From: Macrothele yani
Lineage: Eukaryota > Arthropoda > Arachnida > Araneae > Macrothelidae
Direction: 5' to 3'
DNA: 64,000 nucleotides
NCBI GenBank assembly: GCA_039090855.1
Contig: CM077002.1
Location: forward strand, 87,548,194-87,612,193
Part shown: piece by piece, positions 45,457-55,427 of the stretch
Numbering within the stretch: the first letter of the stretch is position 1
Layout of the letters: every line of letters begins with the position of its first letter
The notes under the pieces: model-generated
What the model was told of the DNA's origin: nothing
The model's database searches: none
What the model saw: only the letters and a program-made list of their open reading frames with translations
Position numbers and translations under genes: made by a program

Positions 45457-47894
45457 TTAACCTTGACGATTTAGGTTATTTTTCAACAAATCCTGCCAGA
45501 TGTTAGGCAGGTAAAATCCTTTGCAGTCTTTGATGATGGAATTTTGATTTTTCTCAATCTCTATTCCTTCTTTCAGTTTTCTTTTTTGGAAATTGCTTTG
45601 GAAACTGGTTACTTTAAGGGAATTCCAATCCATGCTGTGCCCAGTTTCTCTAACATGCCTATCTAATCCAGTCTTGTTGGAGCAATTTTTTATAGCTGCT
45701 TTATGCTCAGCTATACGAGTTTCTAGTCTGCGACCTGTTTCACCTATGTAAGATAGTCCACAACTACAATTTACTTCATAAACTACTCCTTGCATTTTTA
45801 AAATATCTTCTTCTATTTGAACTATTTTAGGGAATTTTTTTTTAACTTTGTTCTCTAAACTTGGAGCTAGCCTAATATTGTATTTTTACTAATTCTCTTT
45901 AAAGCCTCAAATAAACCTTTGTGATGAGAAATTTTTCTAGTGAATTTTATTTGTTGCTTTTGTGGGTTCTTCGTACCATTAAAATTCAGAAGCTTCCCAA
46001 TTTCTTCTTTAGGATAGTTATTCTCTGCAAGTATGACTTTAAGCTCTTCTTTATGGGCTTCTTTTTTATCTGCAGTAGAAACTATTTTATTAATTTGTTT
46101 TTCTAAAAACTGACTTGCTACATTTTTCTTAATAGAAACTGGATGATACGAATTGAAATCCAGTAGTCTTTTAGTATTCATTGGTTTTTTATACCAACTA
46201 GTGAGGAATTTTTCATCTTCATAATAGATAGTAATATCTAAGAAGTTTATTCTTCTTTCTTTTTGAAGTTCAATAGTGAACTTAAGGGAATCATCTAATT
46301 CATTGAATGAGTCTAGAATTCTTTCTGGAACCATTTCTGAGCTATCTATTATAAATAAGATGTCATCCATGTATCTGCTATATAAGCAGAAGTATGTGGG
46401 TTTCTTTTCTTCTAGTTTTCCCACATAATAGTTAGCTAAGAGTGGGGAGAGTGGGAGAGCCCCATAGCTAGCCCCGATTTTTGAATGAAAAAAAGTTTTC
46501 CCAAATTGAAAGTAGTTGTTCTGCAAAGAGAAAGTAAGCATTTCAAAAATTCCTACTAAAATGTTTTTTTCCTTGTTGTGAAAAACTCGTGGTCTTCCGC
46601 TATAAAGTCTATAAGTTGATCTATATTAATGTCTGCCAAGTCTTCCGCTATAAAGTCTATAAGTTGATCTATATTAATGTGAGTATACATAGACACTATA
46701 TCTAAACTACCCATAATAGGAGAATCTAATTTAGGAAGAAGTTCTAGTTTTTCTTTTAGCTGCATTGAGTTTTTAATCAAGTTAGGTGGCTCTTTTAAGA
46801 GATTCTGAAGGTGTGACTTTAAAAAATAGTTTAGATTTGAAAGAATAGAGTTTTTTGAGTCTATTATTGGTCCAATTGGTTGGTGTTCTTTATGCAGTTT
46901 GACTATTCCATATATTTGAGGTAATCTGCACTGCAATTTTGAGAATTCTTTATAGTTTTCTGGAAGCTGGTTTTTCTTTTTTGAAGTGAAATAAGCTTAG
47001 AGACTTTTTTAATCAAATTTGGTAGTGGGTTTTCTTTTACTTCTTCATACATAGGTTTTTTTAGTTCTTCTTCCATCTTTTCTAGATAATCTTTCTTATC
47101 CATAATAGTAATCAACTTACTTTTGTCTGTTTTCACAGCAACTACACTTTCATTTTTTCTGAAATCTTTAAGAGCTTTTAATTGACTATTATCAAAATTT
47201 TTTTGAGGTTTCCTTACTTGCTTCTGGAATTTTGTAAGGCTATTGTAGTAATCTTTTCTGAGGAGGTCTGCTTTAATTTGGTCCTCTTTCTCTAAAGTGC
47301 TGCAGATGCTTTCCAATTCAATTACCAATTTTTCTGGATTTATTTTTTCTTTGGATAGATTGAAATTACTTCTATTATTTATCACTTGTAATAATTCTTG
47401 GCTAACTCCAGTAGCAGTGTTGTCCTTCACATGACTAAGAACTGCAGTTTTTTTGTTTTTACTATAATAGTTTTTCTTCAAAAATTTCTCTTCTTTAAGG
47501 TTCAGCTTTTTAACAAATTTCTTATTTTTGTTTTTACTCCAATTTTTAGCCAGTCATCCAATTCTGCTTTTACTGTATCCCTTAAGATTCCAGAAATGTT
47601 CTTTTCATTTTCTACTTTTACTTTTTTATAATAAGCAACATTTTTATATTTTGCTTCAATACTTCTTTTTAACGCTTTTTGCTCTATTTTTCTTACGAAG
47701 TTGGCTGAAAGTAAATCTTTAAATGGTTTTCTAAGTCTAAATGAATTTGGAATAAAGTTAATTACCTTGCAATTTTTCAGGAACTTGATTTGAGCTATGG
47801 ATCTTTCCATCTTCAATGTAGCATGCTGAACTTTCTTGATTGTTTGCCAAGTATCTGACCCATACTCTGTTCTAATTCTTTGAATAAAGCTCAT
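45457..47894 (-). pseudogene. Penelope-type reverse transcriptase/GIY-YIG endonuclease, unit 1
   Basis: Start 47894 (MSFIQRIRTEYGSDTWQTIK). Order: Lys-rich N-terminal region; VAVKTDKSKLITIMDK; RLPQIYGIVKLHKEHQPIG; SLDIVSMYTHI (motif A Asp); a damaged motif B; RYMDDILFIIDSS (motif C, both Asp present); FLDITIYYEDEKF; then the C-terminal endonuclease with VNCSCGLSYIGETGRRLETR, IAEHKAAIKN and LDRHVRETGH. It ends at NNLNRQG (45457). At least five frame breaks: after ~127 codons, near 46960, after the 48-bp duplication (46600s), at motif B, and near 45880. PLEs copy RNA into target DNA with the reverse transcriptase and nick with the GIY-YIG domain. Confidence 0.93.
46612..46700. repeat. 48-bp duplication in the reverse transcriptase of unit 1
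   Basis: The 16-residue segment INIDQLIDFIAEDLAD is repeated, partly, as INIDQLIDFIAED. The same duplication is in unit 2 (about 49214-49302) and absent from unit 5, which reads straight through to LIIFHNKEEN. Confidence 0.88.
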
Positions 47895-47984
47895 GTTGAG
47901 AAATGGCTTCCTAGTTTAATTGAATTAATAATCTAAAGCAACTTATGGGAATTTTACTAGGAAATTTTTTCATTAATAGCAAAT

Positions 47985-48014
47985 TTTCGGAGAAAACTCT
48001 TCTCCTTCTTCAGG
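47985..48014 (-). ncRNA. hammerhead-like core between units 1 and 2
   Basis: Same CTGAAGA-stem II-GAAA arrangement as at 45362, with an intact 6-bp stem II. It lies downstream of unit 2's gene and ~90 bp upstream of unit 1's start codon, as expected for a ribozyme in a pseudo-LTR. Confidence 0.58.
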
Positions 48015-48079
48015 CTGTCTTGTTGTTGTCACTTTTTACTTGTCACTATCACGGTTACGGTTTACCTTGACGGTTACGG

Positions 48080-50512
48080 TTAACCTTGACGGTTTAGGTT
48101 ATTTTTCAACAAATCCTGCCAGGTGTTAGGCAGGGAAAATCCTTTGTATTCATTGATGATGGAATTTTGATTTTTCTCAATCTCTATTCCTTCTTTCAGT
48201 TTTCTTTTTTGAAAATTGCTTTGGAAACTGGTTACTTTAAGGGAATTCCAATCCATGCTGTGCCCAGTTTCTCTAACATGCCTATCTAATCCAGTCTTGT
48301 TGGAGCAATTTTTTATAGCTGCTTTATGCTCAGCTATACGAGTTTCTAGTCTGCGACCTGTTTCACCTATGTAAGATAGTCCACAACTACAATTTACTTC
48401 ATAAACTACTCCTTGCATTTTTAAAATATCTTCTTCTATTTGAACTATTTTAGGGAATTTTTTTTAACTTTGTTCTCTAAACTTGGAGCTAGCCTAATAT
48501 TGTATTTTTTACTAATTCTCTTTAAAGCCTCAAATAAACCTTTGTGATGAGAAATTTTTCTAGTGAATTTTATTTGTTGCTTTTGTGGGTTCTTCGTACC
48601 ATTAAAATTCAGAAGCTTCCCAATTTCTTCTTTAGGATAGTTATTCTCTGCAAGTATGACTTTAAGCTCTTCTTTATGGGCTTCTTTTTTATCTGCAGTA
48701 GAAACTATTTTATTAATTTTTTTCTAAAAACTGACTTGCTACATTTTTCTTAATAGAAACTGGATGATACGAATTGAAATCCAGTAGTCTTTTAGTATTC
48801 ATTGGTTTTTTATACCAACTAGTGAGGAATTTTTCATCTTCATAATAGATAGTAATATCTAAGAAGTTTATTCTTCTTTCTTTTTGAAGTTCAATAGTGA
48901 ACTTAAGGGAATCATCTAATTCATTGAATGAGTCTAGAATTCTTTCTGGAACAATTTCTGAGCTATCTATTATAAATAAGATGTCATCCATGTATCTGCT
49001 ATATAAGCAGAAGTATGTGGGTTTCTTTTCTTCTAGTTTTCCCACATAATAGTTAGCTAAGAGTGGGGAGAGTGGAGAGCCCCATAGCTAGCCCCGATTT
49101 TTGAATGAAAAAGTTTTCCCAAATTGAAAGTAGTTGTTCTGCAAAGAGAAAGTAAGCATTTCAAAAATTCCTACTAAAATGTTTTTTTCCTTGTTGTGAA
49201 AAACTCGTGGTCTTCCGCTATAAAGTCTATAAGTTGATCTATATTAATGTCTGCCAAGTCTTCCGCTATAAAGTCTATAAGTTGATCTATATTAATGTGA
49301 GTATACATAGACACTATATCTAAACTACCCATAATAGGAGAATCTAATTTAGGAAGAAGTTCTAGTTTTTCTTTTAGCTGCATTGAGTTTTTAATCAAGT
49401 TAGGTGGCTCTTTTAAGAGATTCTGAAGGTGTGACTTTAAAAATAGTTTAGATTTGAAAGAATAGAGTTTTTTGAGTCTATTATTGGTCCAATTGGTTGG
49501 TGTTCTTTATGCAGTTTGACTATTCCATATATTTGAGGTAATCTGCACTGCAATTTTGAGAATTCTTTATAGTTTTCTGAAGCTGGTTTTTCTTTTTTTG
49601 AAGTGAAATAAGCTTAGAGACTTTTTAATCAAATTTGGTAGTGGGTTTTCTTTTACTTCTTCATACATAGGTTTTTTAGTTCTTCTTCCATCTTTTCTAG
49701 ATAATCTTTCTTATCCATAATAGTAATCAACTTACTTTTGTCTGTTTTCACAGCAACTACACTTTCATTTTTTCTGAAATCTTTAAGAGCTTTTAATTGA
49801 CTATTATCAAAATTTTTTTGAGGTTTCCTTACTTGCTTCTGGAATTTTGTAAGGCTATTGTAGTAATCTTTTCTGAGGAGGTCTGCTTTAATTTGGTCCT
49901 CTTTCTCTAAAGTGCTGCAGATGCTTTCCAATTCAATTACCAATTTTTCTGGATTTATTTTTTTCTTTGGATAGATTGAAATTACTTCTATTATTTATCA
50001 CTTGTAATAATTCTTGGCTAACTCCAGTAGCAGTGTTGTCCTTCACATGACTAAGAACTGCAGTTTTGTTTGTTTTTACTATAATAGTTTTTCTTCAAAA
50101 ATTTCTCTTCTTTAAGGTTCAGCTTTTTAACAAATTTCTTATTTTTGTTTTTTACTCCAATTTTTAGCCAGTCATCCAATTCTGCTTTTACTGTATCCCT
50201 TAAGATTCCAGAAATGTTCTTTTCATTTTCTACTTTTACTTTTTTATAATAAGCAACATTTTTATATTTTGCTTCAATACTTCTTTTTAACGCTTTTTGC
50301 TCTATTTTTCTTACGAAGTTGGCTGAAAGTAAATCTTTAAATGGTTTTCTAAGTCTAAATGAATTTGGAATAAAGTTAATTACCTTGCAATTTTTCAGGA
50401 ACTTGATTTGAGCTATGGATCTTTCCATCTTCAATGTAGCATGCTGAACTTTCTTGATTGTTTGCCAAGTATCTGACCCATACTCTGTTCTAATTCTTTG
50501 AATAAAGCTCAT
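48080..50512 (-). pseudogene. Penelope-type reverse transcriptase/GIY-YIG endonuclease, unit 2
   Basis: Near-identical to unit 1, including the 48-bp duplication. Start 50512 and end 48080 (NNLNRQG). The N-terminal frame is 153 codons long here; RYMDDILFIID and the GIY-YIG segment SCGLSYIGETGRR are intact. Breaks differ in part: loss of bases near 49665 and 48720 and a one-base difference at motif B relative to unit 1. It lies head-to-tail with unit 1 at a spacing of about 2.62 kb. Confidence 0.93.
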
Positions 50513-50602
50513 GTTGAGAAATGGCTTCCTAGTTTAATTGAATTAATAATCTAAAGCAACTTATGGGAATTTTACTAGGAAATTTTTTCATTAATAGCAA
50601 AT

Positions 50603-50632
50603 TTTCGGAGAAAACTCTTCTCCTTCTTCAGG
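50603..50632 (-). ncRNA. hammerhead-like core between units 2 and 3
   Basis: Identical core and stem II to the 47985 copy, at the same distance from the start codon of unit 2. Confidence 0.58.
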
Positions 50633-50697
50633 CTGTCTTGTTGTTGTCACTTTTTACTTGTCACTATCACGGTTACGGTTTACCTTGACGGTTACGG

Positions 50698-51262
50698 TTA
50701 ACCTTGACGGTTTAGGTTATTTTTCAACAAATCCTGCCAGGTGTTAGGCAGGGAAAATCCTTTGTATTCATTGATGATGGAATTTTGATTTTTCTCAATC
50801 TCTATTCCTTCTTTCAGTTTTCTTTTTGAAAATTGCTTTGGAAACTGATTACTTTAAGGGAATTCCAATCCATGCTGTGCCCAGTTTCTCTAACATGCCT
50901 ATCTAATCCAGTCTTGTTGGAGCAATTTTTTATAGCTGCTTTATGCTCAGCTATACGAGTTTCTAGTCTGCGACCTGTTTCACCTATGTAAGATAGTCCA
51001 CAACTACAATTTACTTCATAAACTACGCCTTGCATTTTAAAAATATCTTCTTCTCTTTGAACTATTTTAGGGACATTTTTTTTAACTTTGTTCTCTAAAC
51101 TTGGAGCTAGCCTAATATTGTATTTTTTACTAATTCTCTTTAAAGCCTCAAATAAACCTTTGTGATAAGAAATTTTTCTAGTGAATTTTACTTGTTGCTT
51201 TTGTGGGTTCTTCGTACCATTAAAATTCAGAAGCTTCTCAATTTCTTCTTTAGGATAGTTAA
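50698..51262 (-). pseudogene. Penelope C-terminal fragment, unit 3
   Basis: Begins at the inversion point with NYPKEEIEKLLNFNG and continues through KISYHKGLFEALKRISKKYN into the GIY-YIG domain (GLSYIGETGRRLETR), one frameshift near 50825, and the NNLNRQG end. Only the 3' quarter of a unit. The fusion at 51262 creates a short chimeric frame with the opposite-strand unit 4. Confidence 0.9.
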
Positions 51263-51449
51263 TGGGCATGGCATGGATTGGAATTCCCTTAAAGTAATCA
51301 GTTTCCAAAGCAATTTTCAAAAAAGAAAACTGAAAGAAGGAATAGAGATTGAGAAAAATCAAAATTCCATCATCAATGACTGCAAAGGATTTTCCCTGCC
51401 TAACATCTGGCAGGATTTGTTGAAAAATAACCTAAACCGTCAAGGTTAA
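51263..51449 (+). pseudogene. Penelope C-terminal fragment, unit 4
   Basis: Plus-strand reading begins at MDWNSLKVISFQSNFQKRKL and runs to NNLNRQG. It is in one open frame and lies directly upstream of the hammerhead-like core and unit 5, so it forms that unit's upstream pseudo-LTR. Confidence 0.9.
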
Positions 51450-51514
51450 CCGTAACCGTCAAGGTAAACCGTAACCGTGATAGTGACAAGTAAAAAGTGA
51501 CAACAACAAGACAG

Positions 51515-51544
51515 CCTGAAGAAGGAGAAGAGTTTTCTCCGAAA
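51515..51544 (+). ncRNA. hammerhead-like core upstream of unit 5
   Basis: CTGAAGA (51516-51522), 6-bp stem II, GAAA (51541-51544). Plus-strand counterpart of the minus-strand cores. Confidence 0.58.
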
Positions 51545-51634
51545 ATTTGCTATTAATGAAAACATTTCCTAGTAAAATTCCCATAAGTTGCTTTAGATTA
51601 TTAATTCAATTAAACTAGGAAGCCATTTCTCAAC

Positions 51635-54026
51635 ATGAGCTTTATTCAAAGAATTAGAACAGAGTATGGGTCAGATACTTAGCAAACAATCAAGAAAGTT
51701 CAACATGCTACATTGAAGATGGAAAGATCCATAGCTCAAATCAAGTTCCTGAAAAATTGCAAGGTAATTAACTTTATTCCAAATTCATTTAGACTTAGAA
51801 AACCATTTAAAGATTTACTTTCAGCCAACTTCGTAAGAAAAATAGAGCAAAAAGCGTTAAAAAGAAGTATTGAAGCAAAATATAAAAATGTTGCTTATTA
51901 TAAAAAAGTAAAAGTAGAAAATGAAAAGAAAATTTCTGGAATCTTAAGGGATACAGTAAAAGCAGAATTGGATGACGGGCTAAAAATTGGAGTAAGAAAC
52001 AAAAATAAGAAATTTGTTAAAAAGCTGAACCTTAAAGAAGAGAAATTTTTGAAGAAAAACTATTCCAGTAAAAACAAAAAAACTGCAGTTCTTAGTCATG
52101 TGAAGGACAACACTGCTACTGGAGTTAGTCAAGAATTATTACAAGTGATAAATAAAGGAAGTAATTTCAATCTATCCAAAGAAAAAATAAATCCAGAAAA
52201 ATTGGTAATTGAATTGGAAAGCATCTGCAGCACTTTAGAAAAAGAGGACCAAATTAAAGCAGACCTCCTCAGAAAAGATTACTACAATAGCCTTACAAAA
52301 TTCCAGAAGCAAGTAAGGAAACCTCAAAAAAATTTTGATAATAGTCAATTAAAAGCTCTTAAAGATTTCAGAAAAAATGAAAGTGTAGTTGCTGTGAAAA
52401 CAGACAAAAGTAAGTTGATTACTATTATGGATAAGAAAGATTATCTAGAAAAGATGGAAGAAGAACTAAAAACCTATGTATGAAGAAGTAAAAGAAAACC
52501 CACTACCAGATTTGATTAAAAAGTCTCTAAGCTTATTTCACTTCAAAAAAGAAAAACCAGCTTCCAGAAAACTATAAAGAATTCTCAAAATTACAGTTCA
52601 GATTACCTCAAATATATGGAATAGTCAAACTGCATAAAGAACACCAACCAATTAGACCAATAATAGACTCAAAAAACTCTATTCTTTCAAATCTAAACTA
52701 TTTTTTAAAGTCACACCTTCAGAATCTTTTAAAAGAGCCACCTAACTTGATTAAAAACTCAATGCAGCTAAAAGAAAAACTAGAACTTCTTCCTAAATTA
52801 GATTCTCCTATTATGGGTAGTTTAGATATAGTGTCTATGTATACTCACATTAATATAGATCAACTTATAGACTTTATAGCGGAAGACTTGGCAGACCTAA
52901 TAATTTTTCACAACAAGGAAGAAAACATATTAGTAGGAATTTTTGAAATGCTTACTTTCTCTTTGCAGAACAACTACTTTCAATTTGGGAAAACATTTTT
53001 CATTCAAAAATCGGGGCTAGCTATGGGGCTCTCCACTCTCCCCACTCTTAGCTAACTATTATGTGGGAAAACTAGAAGAAAAGAAACCCACATACTTCTG
53101 CTTATATAGCAGATACATGGATGACATCTTATTTATAATAGATAGCTCAGAAATTGTTCCAGAAAGAATTCTAGACTCATTCAATGAATTAGATGATTCC
53201 CTTAAGTTCACTATTGAACTTCAAAAAGAAAGAAGAATAAACTTCTTAGATATTACTATCTATTATGAAGATGAAAAATTCGTCACTAGTTGGTATAAAA
53301 AACCAATGAATACTAAAAGACTACTGGATTTCAATTCGCATCATCCAGTTTCTATTAAGAAAAATGTAGCAAGTCAGTTTTTAGAAAAATTTAATAAAAT
53401 AGTTTCTACTGCAGATAAAGAAGAAGCCCATAAAGAAGAGCTTAAAGTCATACTTGCAGAGAATAACTATCCTAAAGAAGAAATTGGGAAGCTTCTGAAT
53501 TTTAATGGTACGAAGAACCCACAAAAGCAACAAGTAAAATTCACTAGAAAAATTTCTTATCACAAAGGTTTATTTGAGGCTTTAAAGAGAATTAGTAAAA
53601 AATACAATATTAGGCTAGCTCCAAGTTTAGAGAACAAAGTTACAAATTTTTCCCTAAAATAGTTCAAGGTGAAGAAGATATTTTAAAAATGCAAGGAGTA
53701 GTTTATGAAGTAAATTGTAGTTGTGGACTATCTTACATAGGTGAAACAGGTCGCAGACTAGAAACTCGTATAGCTGAGCATAAAGCAGCTATAAAAAATT
53801 GCTCCAACAAGACTGGATTAGATAGGCATGTTAGAGAAACTGGGCACAACATGGATTGGAATTCCCTTAAAGTAATCAGTTTTCAAAGCAATTTCCAAAA
53901 AGAAAACTGAAAGAAGGAATAGAGATTGAGAAAAATCAAAATTCCATCATCAGTGACTGCAAAGGATTTTCTCTGCCTAACAACTGGCAGGATTTGTTGA
54001 AAAATAACCTAAACCGTCAAGGTTAA
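51635..54026 (+). pseudogene. Penelope-type reverse transcriptase/GIY-YIG endonuclease, unit 5
   Basis: Start ATG 51635 (MSFIQRIRTEYGSDT, then a stop where units 1 and 2 have Trp). A 256-codon frame from 51713 covers the N-terminal region to TIMDKKDYLEKMEEELK. Then frame changes, RLPQIYGIVKLHKEHQPIR, SLDIVSMYTHI (motif A), SGLAMG with a shifted motif B, RYMDDILFIIDSS (motif C), LDITIYYEDEKF, and the endonuclease SCGLSYIGETGRR with LDRHVRETGH. Ends 54024-54026. It lacks the 48-bp duplication of units 1 and 2 but shares their motif-B frameshift. Confidence 0.93.
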
Positions 54027-54091
54027 CCGTAACCGTCAAGGTAAACCGTAACCGTGATAGTGACAAGTAAAAAGTGACAACAACAAGACAG

Positions 54092-54121
54092 CCTGAAGAA
54101 GGACAAGAGTTTTCTCCGAAA
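54092..54121 (+). ncRNA. hammerhead-like core, unit 5 3' end, stem II mismatched
   Basis: CTGAAGA (54093-54099) and GAAA (54118-54121) are present, but stem II has one changed base (GGACAA instead of GGAGAA), so folding is weakened. Confidence 0.45.
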
Positions 54122-54238
54122 ATTTGCTATTAATGAAAAAATTTCCTAGTAAAATTCCCATAAGTTGCTTTAGATTATTAATTCAATTAAACTAGGAAGC
54201 CATTTCTCAACATGAGCTTTATTCAATTCAATAAGCTT

Positions 54239-54715
54239 CTACACACCCAGCTAAACAGATGTTCTGGGTTGTATTAGACATGGCAGTCCAGGATAACTTG
54301 TGCCTGTTGACAGTATGATGAAAAGTGACTAATAGATAAAAATATTGGAGAAAAAAAACGTTTTACCCGCAGATCTAGAAATACAAAGAACTCGTCTTCC
54401 AAGAGGATCTCGCACCATGCCACACTTCGAAAAAAGTGAGGGTTCTTCAAAAATCACAACATCCAAATGCTCGAGTACCCATATAACTCTCCTGTCATTA
54501 ACCTAATAGAAAATTTGTGGTCCATAATGAAAAAGATACTTGGAAAACTTAATTGTGATACAAAGGATTACTTAATACAATCCATATAAAGGTATGGTTT
54601 AGAGATGCAGAAATAAAAATGCATTCTATGTTGATAGAGTCCATACCTAAGGAATTAATGAACTTATTAGGAACAGAGGAGCACAAGTATAAATTATTAG
54701 GTAAAGTTAGAGTTT
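54239..54715 (+). pseudogene. Tc1-type transposase, C-terminal half
   Basis: Continues the protein cut at 45302. Broken frames give a CIRHG-type segment, VPVDSMMKSD, a LVFQEDLAPCHTSKKVRVLQ segment (second catalytic Asp, typical QQDLAPCHTSK), NPIENLWSIMKK-like remnants (Glu), and WFRDAEIKMHSMLIESIPKE with ELMNLLGTEEHKYKLLGKVR at the end. The gene was already damaged or has decayed since the insertion. Confidence 0.8.
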
Positions 54716-54800
54716 AATTTTTGTACTTATTTTCTTGCAAAATTAAAACTTTTCTTTAATATTAGTGCTTGGATTAACTTGTTCACTGCTATATACAGTA

Positions 54801-55319
54801 TATGCAGGATTGAAATTCCATATACACGTTAATTCTTGAACATTACTTTTGAAAATCAAGTTTGAAATTTCCACTTACCAAATTTTTATAAGAAAAAAAA
54901 GTATTTCTTTATTTGTTTCTTCATGAAATATTTTTGATAAAGGATACATTTTTGAGTAGTGATTGTGTAAGTTTTAAATTTTCAAGTGTTTTGGACATCA
55001 TTTTTTTTTTTAATTTAAAGCAGCACATTTTCTGAAAGCAAAATGTTAAGCTGAATACATATATATCTAAATGGTCTGGCCACATGCTAGAGACATGTTT
55101 TACATGTCAAAATAAGGCAAAAAATCCAGATAAAAGTGCTGATGCAGCAGAGCTAGGAATAATGCCAATTACAGTTCTGTATCAATGTTATGTATTTCAC
55201 TGAGCTGTCATTTGCAAGCAGGTTAGATGCAAGCATGGTTCTTACACTCTTTCAATCATAGAATTGAAAAACTTTTCCAGGACATATGATCTAAATGCTC
55301 CTACTTAAAATATAGAGAA
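54801..55319. other. AT-rich spacer between two mobile elements
   Basis: No coding signal or recognisable repeat. It separates the T6 terminus from the target duplication of the second Penelope element. Confidence 0.6.
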
Positions 55320-55391
55320 ACCATAGGTCTGTGGAATAACTTTTTTACGGGTCTTATAGAGGTTATTTTTCATCAAAGTTGGTTGTCAAAT

Positions 55392-55421
55392 TTTCGAACT
55401 AAAGCCTAGTTTGTCATCAGG
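55392..55421 (-). ncRNA. hammerhead-like core of P2
   Basis: Minus strand CTGATGA, stem II AACTA/TAGTT, then CGAAA. The sequence of stem II differs completely from the P1 units while pairing is kept, which supports a folded RNA. Confidence 0.6.
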
Positions 55422-55427
55422 ACTATG

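Larger units (their letters stand above)
45303..54226. mobile_element. head-to-head composite of five Penelope-like (GIY-YIG) units
   Basis: Unit 1 (45303-47925, -), unit 2 (47926-50543, -) and unit 3 (50544-51262, -, 3' part only) are joined head to head to unit 4 (51263-51603, +, 3' part only) and unit 5 (51604-54180, +). A 46-bp start of a further unit follows. The full unit is about 2.6 kb. TTCAATAAGCTT is repeated exactly at 45291-45302 and 54227-54238, so the whole block has one 12-bp target duplication. Both outer ends are 3' ends. Tandem units and inverted partial copies are known habits of Penelope elements. Confidence 0.93.
44649..54800 (+). mobile_element. Tc1-like transposon (family T6) split by the Penelope composite
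   Basis: Left terminus TACTGTAGCAAATAAATTAA and right terminus (minus) beginning TACTGTATATAGCAG both lead to TTAATCCAA. The two parts, 44649-45302 and 54239-54800, add up to 1,216 bp, normal for Tc1. The coding halves are collinear with a Tc1 transposase across the insertion. Confidence 0.82.

Noticed and set aside
46000..54000. CRISPR-like or satellite array, from repeated blocks
   Set aside because: The 2.6-kb repeats are coding Penelope units with reverse transcriptase and GIY-YIG domains, not short spacers and repeats.
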